A DNA stretch of 17,909 nt from assembly GCA_946481425.1 (NCBI GenBank), contig CAMLNT010000022.1, positions 1 to 17,909 on the forward strand, given 5' to 3'. Position 1 is the stretch's first letter. The number at the start of each line of letters is the position of its first letter. Under the pieces are notes generated by a model that saw only the letters and a program-made list of their open reading frames with translations, was not told the DNA's origin and made no database searches. The translations under genes were made by a program, and so were the position numbers. Shown in pieces: positions 7,458 through 15,100 of this stretch. The DNA comes from an uncultured Brevundimonas sp. Lineage in GTDB: Bacteria > Pseudomonadota > Alphaproteobacteria > Caulobacterales > Caulobacteraceae.

Positions 7458-9089
7458 ATGGCTTTCGGTTCGCGCGTGCTCAACACCGTCGAGAAGATCG
7501 GCAATCGCCTCCCCGATCCCGTTTTTCTCTTTCTGTGGCTGATCGCCGGACTGGTCGTCCTGAGCCTTCTTGGAGCCACTGCGGGTTGGTCGGCGGTCAA
7601 TCCGGTTACGGGAGACACACTGGTCGCCCAGAGCCTCCTGTCCCCGGAGAACCTCGAGCAGCTCATCATCGGCATGCCCCGAACCCTGGCCGACTTCCCG
7701 CCGCTCGCCATCGTCATCACCATCATATACGGGGCGTCGGTCGCGGAGCGGTCCGGTCTGTTCGCCACTGCCATTCGCGGCGCGCTGCTGAATGCGCCCA
7801 AGCCGCTGCTGACCCCGGTCATCGTCATCGTCGGCATGATGAGCCACCATGCGTCGGACGCCGCCTATGTGGTTGTCATCCCCCTAGCCGCCGTGATCTT
7901 CGCGGCGGCGGGCCGCCATCCCCTCGCGGGCCTGGCCGCCGGCTTCGCGGCAGTCTCGGGCGGCTACGCAGGCAATCTCTTCCCCGGCTCGCAGGACGCC
8001 CTGATCCTCGGGATCACCGAGCCGGCGGCGCGCCTGATCGACCCGAACTACTCGGTCAATATCGCGGGCAACTGGTTCTTCATCGTCAGCGTCGTGCTGG
8101 TCTTCACGCCGATCGTCTGGTTCCTGACCGACCGCGTGATCGAACCCCGCCTCGGCAAGTGGACACCCGCGCGCGAGGCAGCCGCGCCCCCGCAGGAGGA
8201 GAAAGTCCCCCTCACGCCGGCCGAGAAAAAGGGCCTGATGTCCGCCGGTCTCGCCATTCTCGGCATGATCGCAGTGTGGACGGTCATCACCCTGATGCCC
8301 GGCTCGCCCTTCTTCGACCCTGAGGCCGAAGCGGGTCAGGAATACAACGACCTCTACAGGTCCCTCATCGCCTTCTTCGCCGTGACATTCTTCGTCGCGG
8401 GGGGCGCCTTCGGAGCCAGCGCCGGGACGGTGAAGTCTCATCGCGACATGGTGCGGATGATGGTCGAGGGCCTGGCGCAGCTGGCACCCTACATCGTGCT
8501 GGCCTTCTTCGCGGCGCACTTTGTGGCGATGTTCAACTGGTCAGGCCTCGGGCCGATCCTGGCGGTCAACGCCGCCGCAGGACTGGAACAGATCAGCCTG
8601 CCTGCGCCGCTCCTTCTGATCTGCGTCGTTATGGTCAGCTGCTTCTTCGACCTGTTCATCGGCTCGGCGTCGGCCAAGTGGTCCGCCCTGGCGCCGGTCG
8701 TGGTGCCCATGTTCATGCTGCTGGGCATCAGCCCCGAGATGACGACCGCCGCCTACCGCATGGGCGATTCGGTCACCAACATCGCGACGCCGCTGATGAG
8801 CTACTTCCCGCTCATCCTCACCTTCGCCCAGCGCTGGGACCCGAAGTTCGGCCTGGGCTCCCTCATGTCGACCATGCTGCCCTACGCCGGGGCCTTCCTC
8901 GTCTCAGGCCTTCTGATGATCGCGGCCTTCGTGACCTTCAACCTGCCGCTCGGTCCGGGCGCGGGCGTCCACTACGAAGTCCCCACCCCGGCCGAGGTCT
9001 CTGCCACCGCCGACGATGGCGGTATCGAGGGCCCGTCAGCGCCCGCGGAGGCTGCGGCTGTCGGCGGTCCGAACGCCCCGGCGCGGTGA
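7458..9089 (+). CDS. AbgT-family transporter
   Basis: A 543-residue polytopic inner-membrane protein of the AbgT family, whose members include E. coli AbgT (p-aminobenzoyl-glutamate uptake) and MtrF/YdaH (sulfonamide or antimetabolite efflux). The N-terminus VEKIGNRLPDPVFLFLWL (11-28) and the hairpin/core motifs SHHASDAAYVVVIPLAA (129-145), SASAKWSALAPVVVP (403-417) and GDSVTNIATPLMSY (436-449) are family hallmarks; NLPLGPGAGVHY (495-506) is near the usual C-terminus. A 37-residue Ala/Pro/Gly-rich tail beyond that is unusual and looks disordered. A GGAG ribosome-binding site lies five bases before the ATG. It is separated from the ligase gene by 81 bases, so it may have its own promoter, although no convincing one is visible. 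Direction of transport and substrate cannot be read from the sequence. Confidence 0.93.
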   Translation: MAFGSRVLNTVEKIGNRLPDPVFLFLWLIAGLVVLSLLGATAGWSAVNPVTGDTLVAQSLLSPENLEQLIIGMPRTLADFPPLAIVITIIYGASVAERSGLFATAIRGALLNAPKPLLTPVIVIVGMMSHHASDAAYVVVIPLAAVIFAAAGRHPLAGLAAGFAAVSGGYAGNLFPGSQDALILGITEPAARLIDPNYSVNIAGNWFFIVSVVLVFTPIVWFLTDRVIEPRLGKWTPAREAAAPPQEEKVPLTPAEKKGLMSAGLAILGMIAVWTVITLMPGSPFFDPEAEAGQEYNDLYRSLIAFFAVTFFVAGGAFGASAGTVKSHRDMVRMMVEGLAQLAPYIVLAFFAAHFVAMFNWSGLGPILAVNAAAGLEQISLPAPLLLICVVMVSCFFDLFIGSASAKWSALAPVVVPMFMLLGISPEMTTAAYRMGDSVTNIATPLMSYFPLILTFAQRWDPKFGLGSLMSTMLPYAGAFLVSGLLMIAAFVTFNLPLGPGAGVHYEVPTPAEVSATADDGGIEGPSAPAEAAAVGGPNAPAR

Positions 9090-9114
9090 TCTCGGAAAAT
9101 GCATTCCGCAGCGC

Positions 9115-9143
9115 TTGACACTGCGGGGCGGCGCCGCCTAAAC
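9115..9143 (+). promoter_or_regulatory. Promoter for tRNA-Asp
   Basis: A consensus TTGACA (9115-9120) is followed after exactly 17 bases by CTAAAC (9138-9143), matching the GCTANAWC-like -10 of Caulobacter housekeeping promoters. It points at the tRNA gene 39 bases downstream. Confidence 0.7.
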
Positions 9144-9153
9144 GACGCCCCTC

Positions 9154-9171
9154 GCCGGGGCCCGCCCCGGC
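9154..9171 (+). other. Leader hairpin before tRNA-Asp
   Basis: GCCGGGGC, two bases CC, then GCCCCGGC form a perfect 8-bp inverted repeat in the predicted precursor leader, ending 10 bases before the mature tRNA. It may guide 5' processing or insulate tRNA folding; the two-base centre means that the actual hairpin would open to a loop of at least four. Confidence 0.4.
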
Positions 9172-9181
9172 CGGGACCCAT

Positions 9182-9258
9182 GCGGGTGTAGCTCAGTTGG
9201 TTAGAGTGCCGGCCTGTCACGCCGGAGGTCGCGGGTTCGAGCCCCGTCACTCGCGCCA
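9182..9258 (+). tRNA. tRNA-Asp (anticodon GTC)
   Basis: A 77-base cloverleaf including an encoded CCA. The acceptor stem pairs GCGGGTG (9182-9188) with CACTCGC (9248-9254) with one G-T wobble; the anticodon stem CCGGC/GCCGG (9209-9213/9221-9225) holds the loop CTGTCAC with anticodon GTC at 9216-9218; the T arm is CGGGTTCGAGCCCCG. The anticodon reads GAC/GAT, aspartate. Confidence 0.97.
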
Positions 9259-9278
9259 CTTCCCTTCCGGGAAGTGGC
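9255..9278 (+). terminator. Hairpin terminator fused to the tRNA-Asp 3' end
   Basis: GCCACTTCCC, loop TTCC, GGGAAGTGGC: a perfect 10-bp stem whose left arm contains the tRNA discriminator base and CCA. It is followed by GCTTCGCATTTC, so the T tract is weak. In the precursor, the CCA end would be paired until processing. Confidence 0.6.
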
Positions 9279-9311
9279 GCTTCGCATTTCAGGCGTCCGG
9301 TTTCCCTGAAT

Positions 9312-9476
9312 TCAGCCCCGTTCCGCGTAGGCTTCGGCCTCGCCCGCCAGCCAGGATTCGGGCTCGTGCGGGCCTTCGTCCGGCGCCGGCAACAGGACCG
9401 GTCCACGCGGTCGGGGTTTGCTTCCGATCAGGGCGAGGCCCGCGCCGAGGGTGAGAAGAACGAGCAGGCTGCGCAT
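9312..9476 (-). CDS. Small membrane-anchored or exported peptide (54 aa)
   Basis: A 54-codon reading frame with ATG at 9476 and GGAG eight bases upstream. The product begins MRSLLVLLTLGAGLALIGSK: a single Arg, then a hydrophobic stretch of about 15 residues, then a Pro-rich linker and an acidic tail ending EAEAYAERG. This is the layout of an N-terminally anchored or exported small protein; there is no Cys, so it is not a lipoprotein. It lies 62 bases downstream of, and on the same strand as, the glycosyltransferase gene, and ends 33 bases from the tRNA-Asp terminator. Function unknown. The N-terminal hydrophobic segment plus a well-spaced ribosome-binding site make a chance frame less likely, but conservation has not been tested. 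Confidence 0.6.
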   Translation of the reverse strand: MRSLLVLLTLGAGLALIGSKPRPRGPVLLPAPDEGPHEPESWLAGEAEAYAERG

Positions 9477-9538
9477 GGGGTCACTCCGGTCTGGCGGCTA
9501 CCCGGGCTGAACCCGTCGGGCGCCGCGCCGGTTCCGAT

Positions 9539-10783
9539 TCAGTGGCGCGCGTATTCGCCGCCGGGCTCGACGAAGGCCTGAACGCCACTGGCTTCGGCGT
9601 AGACCATGCACAACTCCTCGAACACGGTGTTCCAGGAATAGCGCGTCACCGCCTTCTGACGCGCCGCTCGGCCCATGGCTTCAAGATCGCGTTCAAACAG
9701 GGCCTCGATCGCCTGACTATACTCGTCGATATCCAGGCTGACGGACTTCTGCCCAACGCTGTCGTCCACAGTCTCCGACACGCCGCCGTGGCTGGTGCAG
9801 ACGACCGGAAGGCCGGACGCCATCGCTTCCAGCGCCACGAGGCCGAAGGGCTCCTTCTCATTGGCATGCGCAAATGCGTCGCAGCTGGCCAACATTCGGG
9901 CCACGGCCGCGGTGTCCTGCTGGAATGGCACCGAAATGACCTGTCCGCCTTCGATCGGCAGGCCGTCGGCCGCGCCAATCAGCAACAGCCGGTATGGCGC
10001 GCCCAGCTTCTGAACGGCGGCGATGATTACATCGACGTTTTTTTCCTTTGCCGCGCGCCCGGCGAACACCAGGAGCCGCTCGTTGGGCCTTACTCCCAGC
10101 TCGGCCCGCACCGCATCGCGATCGGCAAAGTCCGGATTGAAGGCTTCCACGTCCACGCCCAGCGGCCGCTCGACGATGCGCTCGACGCCAGCCTCTCTCA
10201 AACGCCCCGCGATGAACCGGCTGGGCGCCACCACCCGGTCGAACTGGCTGAAGATCTCGCCCCAGCGCTTCTCGATCGGCTTCACGGCCCACTGGCCCCA
10301 GTGGATCGACGCCAGATAGGCCGGGTCGGAATGGCAGAAGCCGATGACCGGAACGCCCAGGTGCTGGCCGGCCTCCAGCGCGGCGACGCCCGGTCCGTAA
10401 GGGTCGCCCGCCTCGATTACCGCAGGGTTCAGCGATTGCAGCCATGTCGCCCATTTCTTGCGCGACATCGGCCAGCGATATCCGGCGCCGAATGGGACTT
10501 TGGGAGCGGCCACCGTCACCAGCTTGTCGCCACGCGCCGCCGTCTTGCTGCCGGGCACCAGCAGGGCGTGGCGCACGCCCGGACGATTGCGGTCGAGCCA
10601 CTCCGACTTGGACTGCAGATAGCGCTTCACGCCGCCGGACACCGGCGCGTATTGCATGGTGGTGTCGACGAGCCGGGGCCGGCGATCCTCGCCGTAGCGG
10701 TCCAGCCGGCGCAGCGTGTCGGCGATCTTCTCCTCGAGCGAGAAGACCCAGCGCTGCTCCTGTTCCCAGGCGTCCATGACCAT
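9539..10783 (-). CDS. GT4-family glycosyltransferase
   Basis: A 414-residue GT-B fold glycosyltransferase of family 4 (retaining, usually nucleotide-sugar dependent). The N-terminal domain has the acceptor-side loop PVSGGVKRYL (47-56); the C-terminal donor domain has FAGRAAKEKN (240-249) with the conserved Arg and Lys, and HANEKEPFGLVALEA (306-320) containing the E-x7-E pair Glu311/Glu319. There is no signal peptide or membrane helix, so it acts in the cytoplasm, probably at the inner leaflet on a lipid or polysaccharide acceptor. The ATG at 10783 follows AAGG weakly; the ATG at 10777 is an alternative. It lies 87 bases downstream of the ribbon-helix-helix gene on the same strand. The overall look resembles alpha-mannosyl- or sulfoquinovosyl-type transferases, but donor and acceptor cannot be named. 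Confidence 0.93.
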   Translation of the reverse strand: MVMDAWEQEQRWVFSLEEKIADTLRRLDRYGEDRRPRLVDTTMQYAPVSGGVKRYLQSKSEWLDRNRPGVRHALLVPGSKTAARGDKLVTVAAPKVPFGAGYRWPMSRKKWATWLQSLNPAVIEAGDPYGPGVAALEAGQHLGVPVIGFCHSDPAYLASIHWGQWAVKPIEKRWGEIFSQFDRVVAPSRFIAGRLREAGVERIVERPLGVDVEAFNPDFADRDAVRAELGVRPNERLLVFAGRAAKEKNVDVIIAAVQKLGAPYRLLLIGAADGLPIEGGQVISVPFQQDTAAVARMLASCDAFAHANEKEPFGLVALEAMASGLPVVCTSHGGVSETVDDSVGQKSVSLDIDEYSQAIEALFERDLEAMGRAARQKAVTRYSWNTVFEELCMVYAEASGVQAFVEPGGEYARH

Positions 10784-10807
10784 GCGCGGCGTACCCTTAA
10801 GCTGTTG

Positions 10808-10841
10808 TCCGACCGCCTAACGCGCGACCAGGCCGGTCGGA
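10808..10841. repeat. Inverted repeat between RHH gene and glycosyltransferase
   Basis: TCCGACCG (10808-10815) and CGGTCGGA (10834-10841) form an 8-bp stem around 18 bases; an inner GACC/GGTC alternative competes with it. No T tract follows on the minus strand, so it may be a Rho-type pause, an mRNA leader structure for the glycosyltransferase, or chance in GC-rich DNA. Confidence 0.3.
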
Positions 10842-10870
10842 TGCGTCGGCGTACGGCTCAGCTTCCAGAT

Positions 10871-11041
10871 TCAGCTATCGCGCTTGGCCCGCGTGTTCAA
10901 CGCCTCTCTGACCAGACATTCGATCTGGGCGTTCACGCTTCGCAGTTCGGCGGCCGCGAGTTTCTCGACGGCCGCCATCACCTGCGGGTTGATCCGCAAC
11001 AGAAAGGCCTTCCTGGCCGAGGCTTTGGGGCGCTCGGCCAT
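10871..11041 (-). CDS. Arc/CopG-type ribbon-helix-helix protein (56 aa)
   Basis: A small frame whose 56-residue product fits the ribbon-helix-helix fold: a basic N-terminus, then a beta-strand AFLLRIN (about 12-18) that would lie in the DNA major groove, helix [15 protein letters not shown] (about 19-32), the turn [16 protein letters not shown] (about 33-48, helix B) and a basic tail. Arc-family and HicB-type antitoxin domains share this R-x-N-P...SxNAxI-x-x-L-xxAL pattern. Its ATG lies three bases after the SPFH gene's stop, so the two are almost certainly co-translated. RHH dimers commonly repress their own promoter, and tandem half-palindromes occur in the SPFH promoter (11955-11974). No toxin-like partner is visible beside it. 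Confidence 0.82.
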   Translation of the reverse strand: MAERPKASARKAFLLRINPQVMAAVEKLAAAELRSVNAQIECLVREALNTRAKRDS

Positions 11042-11044
11042 AAG

Positions 11045-11938
11045 TCAGCCGTACAGGGTGCCGGTGTTCACGACCGGCTGGGCCTCGCGATCCGCGCACA
11101 GCACGACCAGCAGGTTCGAGACCATCGCCGCCTTGCGTTCTTCGTCCAGGTCGACGACGCCCCGCTCGCTCAGCTGGTCAAGCGCGGTCTCCACCATGCC
11201 GACCGCGCCCTGCACGATCAGGCGCCGGGCGGCGAGGACCGCTTCGGCCTGCTGGCGTTTCAGCATCGCGCTGGCGATTTCCGAGGCATAGGCGAGGTGA
11301 GCCAGGCGCGCCTCGTCGACGATCACGCCGGCGACGCGTACCCGCTCCTGTAGTTCCTCGCGCAGCTTGTCGGCGACCAGTTCAGCGTCGGCCCTGAGGG
11401 TCGGCTCGTGCTCTTCGCCGTGGTCATATGCGTACTGCGAGGTGATATCGCGCAACGCCGTGTCGATCTGGATATTCACGAAGGCGGCATAGTCATCGAC
11501 GTCGAACAGCGCCTGGGCCGAGTCGCGCACGCGCCAGACGACGTTGGCCGCGATCTCGATCGGATTGCCCCGGTTATCGTTCACCTTCAGCTTGTCCGAC
11601 GTGACGTTGCGCACGCGCATCGACACCTTCTTGCGGCTGTACCAGGGGACGACCCAGCGCAGACCGGCCGCACGGTCCGTACCGCGGTAGTCCCCGAACA
11701 GAAGGATCGCCACCGCCTCGTTGGGCTGGATGGAATAGAGGCCGCACAGCAGAAAGAGGCCGACCACTTCGAGCAGAATTCCGACCGCGAGCATGGCGTC
11801 CGGACCGATAGCGCCACCGATCGTACTGACGATCAGGACGGCCCCGCCGATCATCATGGCCAGCGAGAGCAAAAGCATCAGGATGCCGCTCGACGTGCGG
11901 GCGGGCCTCTCCTGAGACGACGTGATTTGCGAGTTCAT
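11045..11938 (-). CDS. SPFH/stomatin-like membrane protein
   Basis: A 297-residue protein with an 18-residue polar N-terminus, two hydrophobic segments (about 18-41 and 47-68) and then an SPFH (Band 7) domain: [21 protein letters not shown] (68-88), the strand-rich [20 protein letters not shown] (92-111), [30 protein letters not shown] (125-154) and a long Ala/Glu/Arg-rich coiled-coil-like helix (about 183-243). SPFH proteins oligomerise into membrane cages or microdomains and often control proteases or membrane stress. The ATG at 11938 has AGGGG upstream and is preferred to TTG at 11941. It forms an operon with the ribbon-helix-helix gene three bases downstream. The partner that it scaffolds is unknown. 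No NfeD-like gene is present beside it, unlike many slipin loci. Confidence 0.92.
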   Translation of the reverse strand: MNSQITSSQERPARTSSGILMLLLSLAMMIGGAVLIVSTIGGAIGPDAMLAVGILLEVVGLFLLCGLYSIQPNEAVAILLFGDYRGTDRAAGLRWVVPWYSRKKVSMRVRNVTSDKLKVNDNRGNPIEIAANVVWRVRDSAQALFDVDDYAAFVNIQIDTALRDITSQYAYDHGEEHEPTLRADAELVADKLREELQERVRVAGVIVDEARLAHLAYASEIASAMLKRQQAEAVLAARRLIVQGAVGMVETALDQLSERGVVDLDEERKAAMVSNLLVVLCADREAQPVVNTGTLYG

Positions 11939-11954
11939 CAAACACCCCTGCTTT

Positions 11955-11993
11955 AGATGTCAATGTGATATCACTTTGCTACCGACTGTTCAA
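11955..11993 (-). promoter_or_regulatory. Promoter and tandem operator of the SPFH-RHH operon
   Basis: On the minus strand TTGAAC (11993-11988) and TATCAC (11970-11965) are 17 bases apart. The -10 lies inside a perfect 10-base palindrome GTGATATCAC (11965-11974), and a related AGATGTCA (11955-11962) follows with its centre exactly 11 bases away, one helical turn. Tandem half-palindromes one turn apart are a classic ribbon-helix-helix operator arrangement, so autoregulation by the downstream RHH protein is likely. Prediction by eye. Confidence 0.55.
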
Positions 11994-12040
11994 CGCCATT
12001 GCAGCCGATAGTCGCAACCGGGTAAGTTCGCCTTGCATTC

Positions 12041-12091
12041 GCCCCAAAAAGAAGAAACTTGGGGCCTTCGCGCCGCCCTCCCTTGGGCGGC
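12041..12091 (+). promoter_or_regulatory. Two hairpins in the autotransporter 5' leader
   Basis: GCCCCAA (12041-12047) pairs with TTGGGGC (12059-12065) across an A/G-rich 11-base loop, and GCCGCCC (12072-12078) pairs with GGGCGGC (12085-12091) across TCCCTT. Both lie in the roughly 130 bases upstream of the autotransporter start. They may control mRNA stability or attenuate expression; neither has a T tract for termination. A weak promoter (TTGCAG near 11999, 17-base spacer) could drive the gene. Confidence 0.4.
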
Positions 12092-12127
12092 CATTCGCGC
12101 GCGAAACAGTCGTAGGGGTCAGTCTTA

Positions 12128-15100
12128 ATGCGTATCCAGCTTGCGGCGGCCGTCGCGCTCGCCCCGCTGATGATGGCCTCTGGAGCCGCCGCTCAGACGG
12201 TGATCTCCAACGAGCGCACGACTCCGATCGCCACGGCCACGGCCAACAATGGGTCTCCGGACTCGATCCGCATCGGCAACGGCGGCGTGATCCGCCTCGG
12301 CAGTGGCGTGGCCATCACGGTCAACTCCAGCAACAACGTGACCATTGATGCGGCCGGCCGCATCGTCATGGAAAACGCCGCGGACGGTTCGACCGGCATC
12401 CTGATCAACGGCGGCTACACCACCGACGTGACCCACGGCGGCCAGATTCTGGTCACCGACAGCTTCACCGCGACCGACACTGACAACGACGGTGATCTGG
12501 ACGGCGCCTTCGCGACGGGTACGGGCCGATTCGGCATCCGCGCCGTCGGCCCCGGAGCCGTCGATGGCGACATCACCTCGACGGGATCGATAACGGTCGA
12601 AGGCAACAACTCCGCCGGCATCTCGGTCGAGACCGGGCTGAACGGCAATCTCATCAGCACCGGCGCGCTGACGATTCTCGGCGACAACAGCTACGGCATC
12701 CGCGTGACGGGTCCGGTGAGCGGCAATATCTACGCTGGCGGCACCATCAGCGCCACGGGCGGCGGCACGGTTGGTGTGTCCATCGAAGGCGACGTCGCGG
12801 GCCGACTGACCTTCGGCGCGCCGATGACCGTGACCGGCTTCCGTTACACCGGGGACCTGACCGAGGAACAGCTTGCGGCTCTCGACGCCGACGACCTGCT
12901 GATCGGCGGCCCCGCGGTCAGCATTTCGGGCAATGTCGCCGGCGGCGTGGTCTTTGACCGCCCGCACAGCGACATCGCCGGCGATACGGATGACGACGAC
13001 GACGGCATTCTGGATGCCGACGACCCCGATGACGACAACAATGGCGTGCCGGACGCCAATGAGCGGGAATCGACGATCATCGCCTTCGGCTCTGCGCCGG
13101 CGGTGCAGGTCGGGTCGATGACCCAGGCCATCACCCTGGGCGTGGCCGGGACGGGCGACGAGGCCTATGGCTTCATCAACAACGGCTCGATCCTGGCCAG
13201 CGGCCGCTACGACGGTATCGAGGCCACGGCGCTGCGCTTCGGCCTCGACGGCGGCATGGGCGTCGTGGTCGACGGCGGCATGCTGAACACCGGCACGGTG
13301 ACCTCAATCACCAACAACGCCAACTCCTACGCCATCGTCCTCGGCTCGGGCGTCCAGCTCGACACCTTCTTCAATGACGGCGGCATCATCCGCGGCATCG
13401 CGGCCGGCGAAGACGCCTTTGACGTGGTCGGCCTCGACATCCGCGCCGGCGCCCTGACCTCGACGTTCGAAAACAGCGGCTCGATCACCGCCCTGTCGAC
13501 CGGCGAGAACGGCACCGCCTACGCCGTGCGTGATGCGTCCGGCGCTCTGACCAACATCAACAACACCGGCTTCATCGAGGCCTTCGTCGTCGCCACCGAC
13601 GATGAGGATGACGCCGATGATGACAACACGGACGCCAGCGACGAAACCATCACCGGACGGGCCGTCGCGATCGACGTCAGCGCCAACACGACCGGCGTCA
13701 CCCTGATCCAGGATGGCGTCAACGATGGCGATGACGGCGCAGACGGCGCCGCGGACGCAGACGCGGACGGAGACGGCGTCGATGACGACCAGGAACCGGC
13801 CATCACCGGCGACATCCTGCTCGGCTCGGGCGACGACCTGGTGGACATCCGCAACGGTGACGTCAACGGCGGCATCGAGTTCGGCCTGGGTCAGGACACC
13901 CTGCTCGTCTCGGGCGGGGCTGCGGTCCGAGGCGCCCTGACCGACACCGACGGCCTGCTCGACATTACGGTCTCCGACGGCGTGCTGGACGCGCGTCAGC
14001 CGACCGCCATCACCATCTCCAACCTGAATGTCGGCGCCGACGGCAACCTGATCGTCACCATCGACCCGGTGTCGGGCAACACCGGCGGCTTCAACGTGTC
14101 GGGCACAGCCAACATCACGACCGGCGCAGGCCTTGGCGTACGTTTCACTTCGCTGCTGGACGATCCGACCCGCTTCGTCATCATCCAGGCCACGACCCTC
14201 AACGCCGGCACGATCGATCAGACGGCGCTGCAGGAAAACTCGCCGTTCATGTACGTCGTGAATGCTGGCGTGGATAACACCCTGAACCAGGTCTACGTCG
14301 ATGCGCGCCAGCGCACGAACGCGGAATTCGGGTTCATCGCTTCGGAATCGGCGGCCTACGGCGCCTTCTACGAAGCTTTGGCCGAGGATCCAGAACTGCT
14401 TGAGGCCTTCCTGTCGCAGACGGGCCGCGACGGCTTCTTCGATCTCTACGAACAGACCCTGCCCGATCACAACGGCGGCCCGCTGATCTCGCTGGCCACC
14501 GGCGTCGACGCGGTCACCCGCGCCCTCTCCGGCCGCGGCCACCCCGCCGGCGAAGGCGAGACCAGCGCCTGGCTGCAGGAGATCAACTTCTACGCCGACC
14601 GTGAGCGCGGCGAGGCCTACGGCTTCCGCTCCGAGGGCTTCGGCTTCGCCGGAGGTGTGGAGCGCGGCACGGGCTTCGGGGCCCTGGGCCTGTCCTTCGC
14701 CCTGACTTCCTCGGACCTCGAGGATCCGGAATCGGAAGCCGAGGAAGTGCTCTCTGCCCAGCTTCTGGAGCTCGGCCTGTACTGGCGCGCCCAGGGCGTG
14801 CGCTGGAACGTGTGGGCGCGTGGCGCGGCCGGCTTCGCCAGCTTCGACAGCGTCCGCCAGCTGATCGCCCCCGGCATCAATCGCCGCAACGAGTCCGACT
14901 GGAACGGCTACAGCCTCGCGCTCGCCGCCGGCGCTGCCTACGACTACCAGATGGGCCGCTGGAGCATCCGCCCCGAGGCCTTCGTCGAGTACTTCCGCCT
15001 CAACGAGGACGCCCACGAGGAAGCTGGCGGCGGGGACGGCTTCGACCTCGGCTATGAGGACCGCAGCGGCCACATCTTTTCGTCGACTGTGGCCGTCACG

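Noticed and set aside
10871..11041. RHH protein as antitoxin of a toxin-antitoxin pair
   Set aside because: No small toxin-like gene (RelE, HicA, PIN, MazF type) is adjacent; the coupled neighbour is an SPFH membrane protein.
9542..11353. 603-codon open frame on the plus strand opposite the glycosyltransferase, RHH and SPFH genes
   Set aside because: Spans three genes and their gaps on the opposite strand, with no domain pattern or ribosome-binding site.
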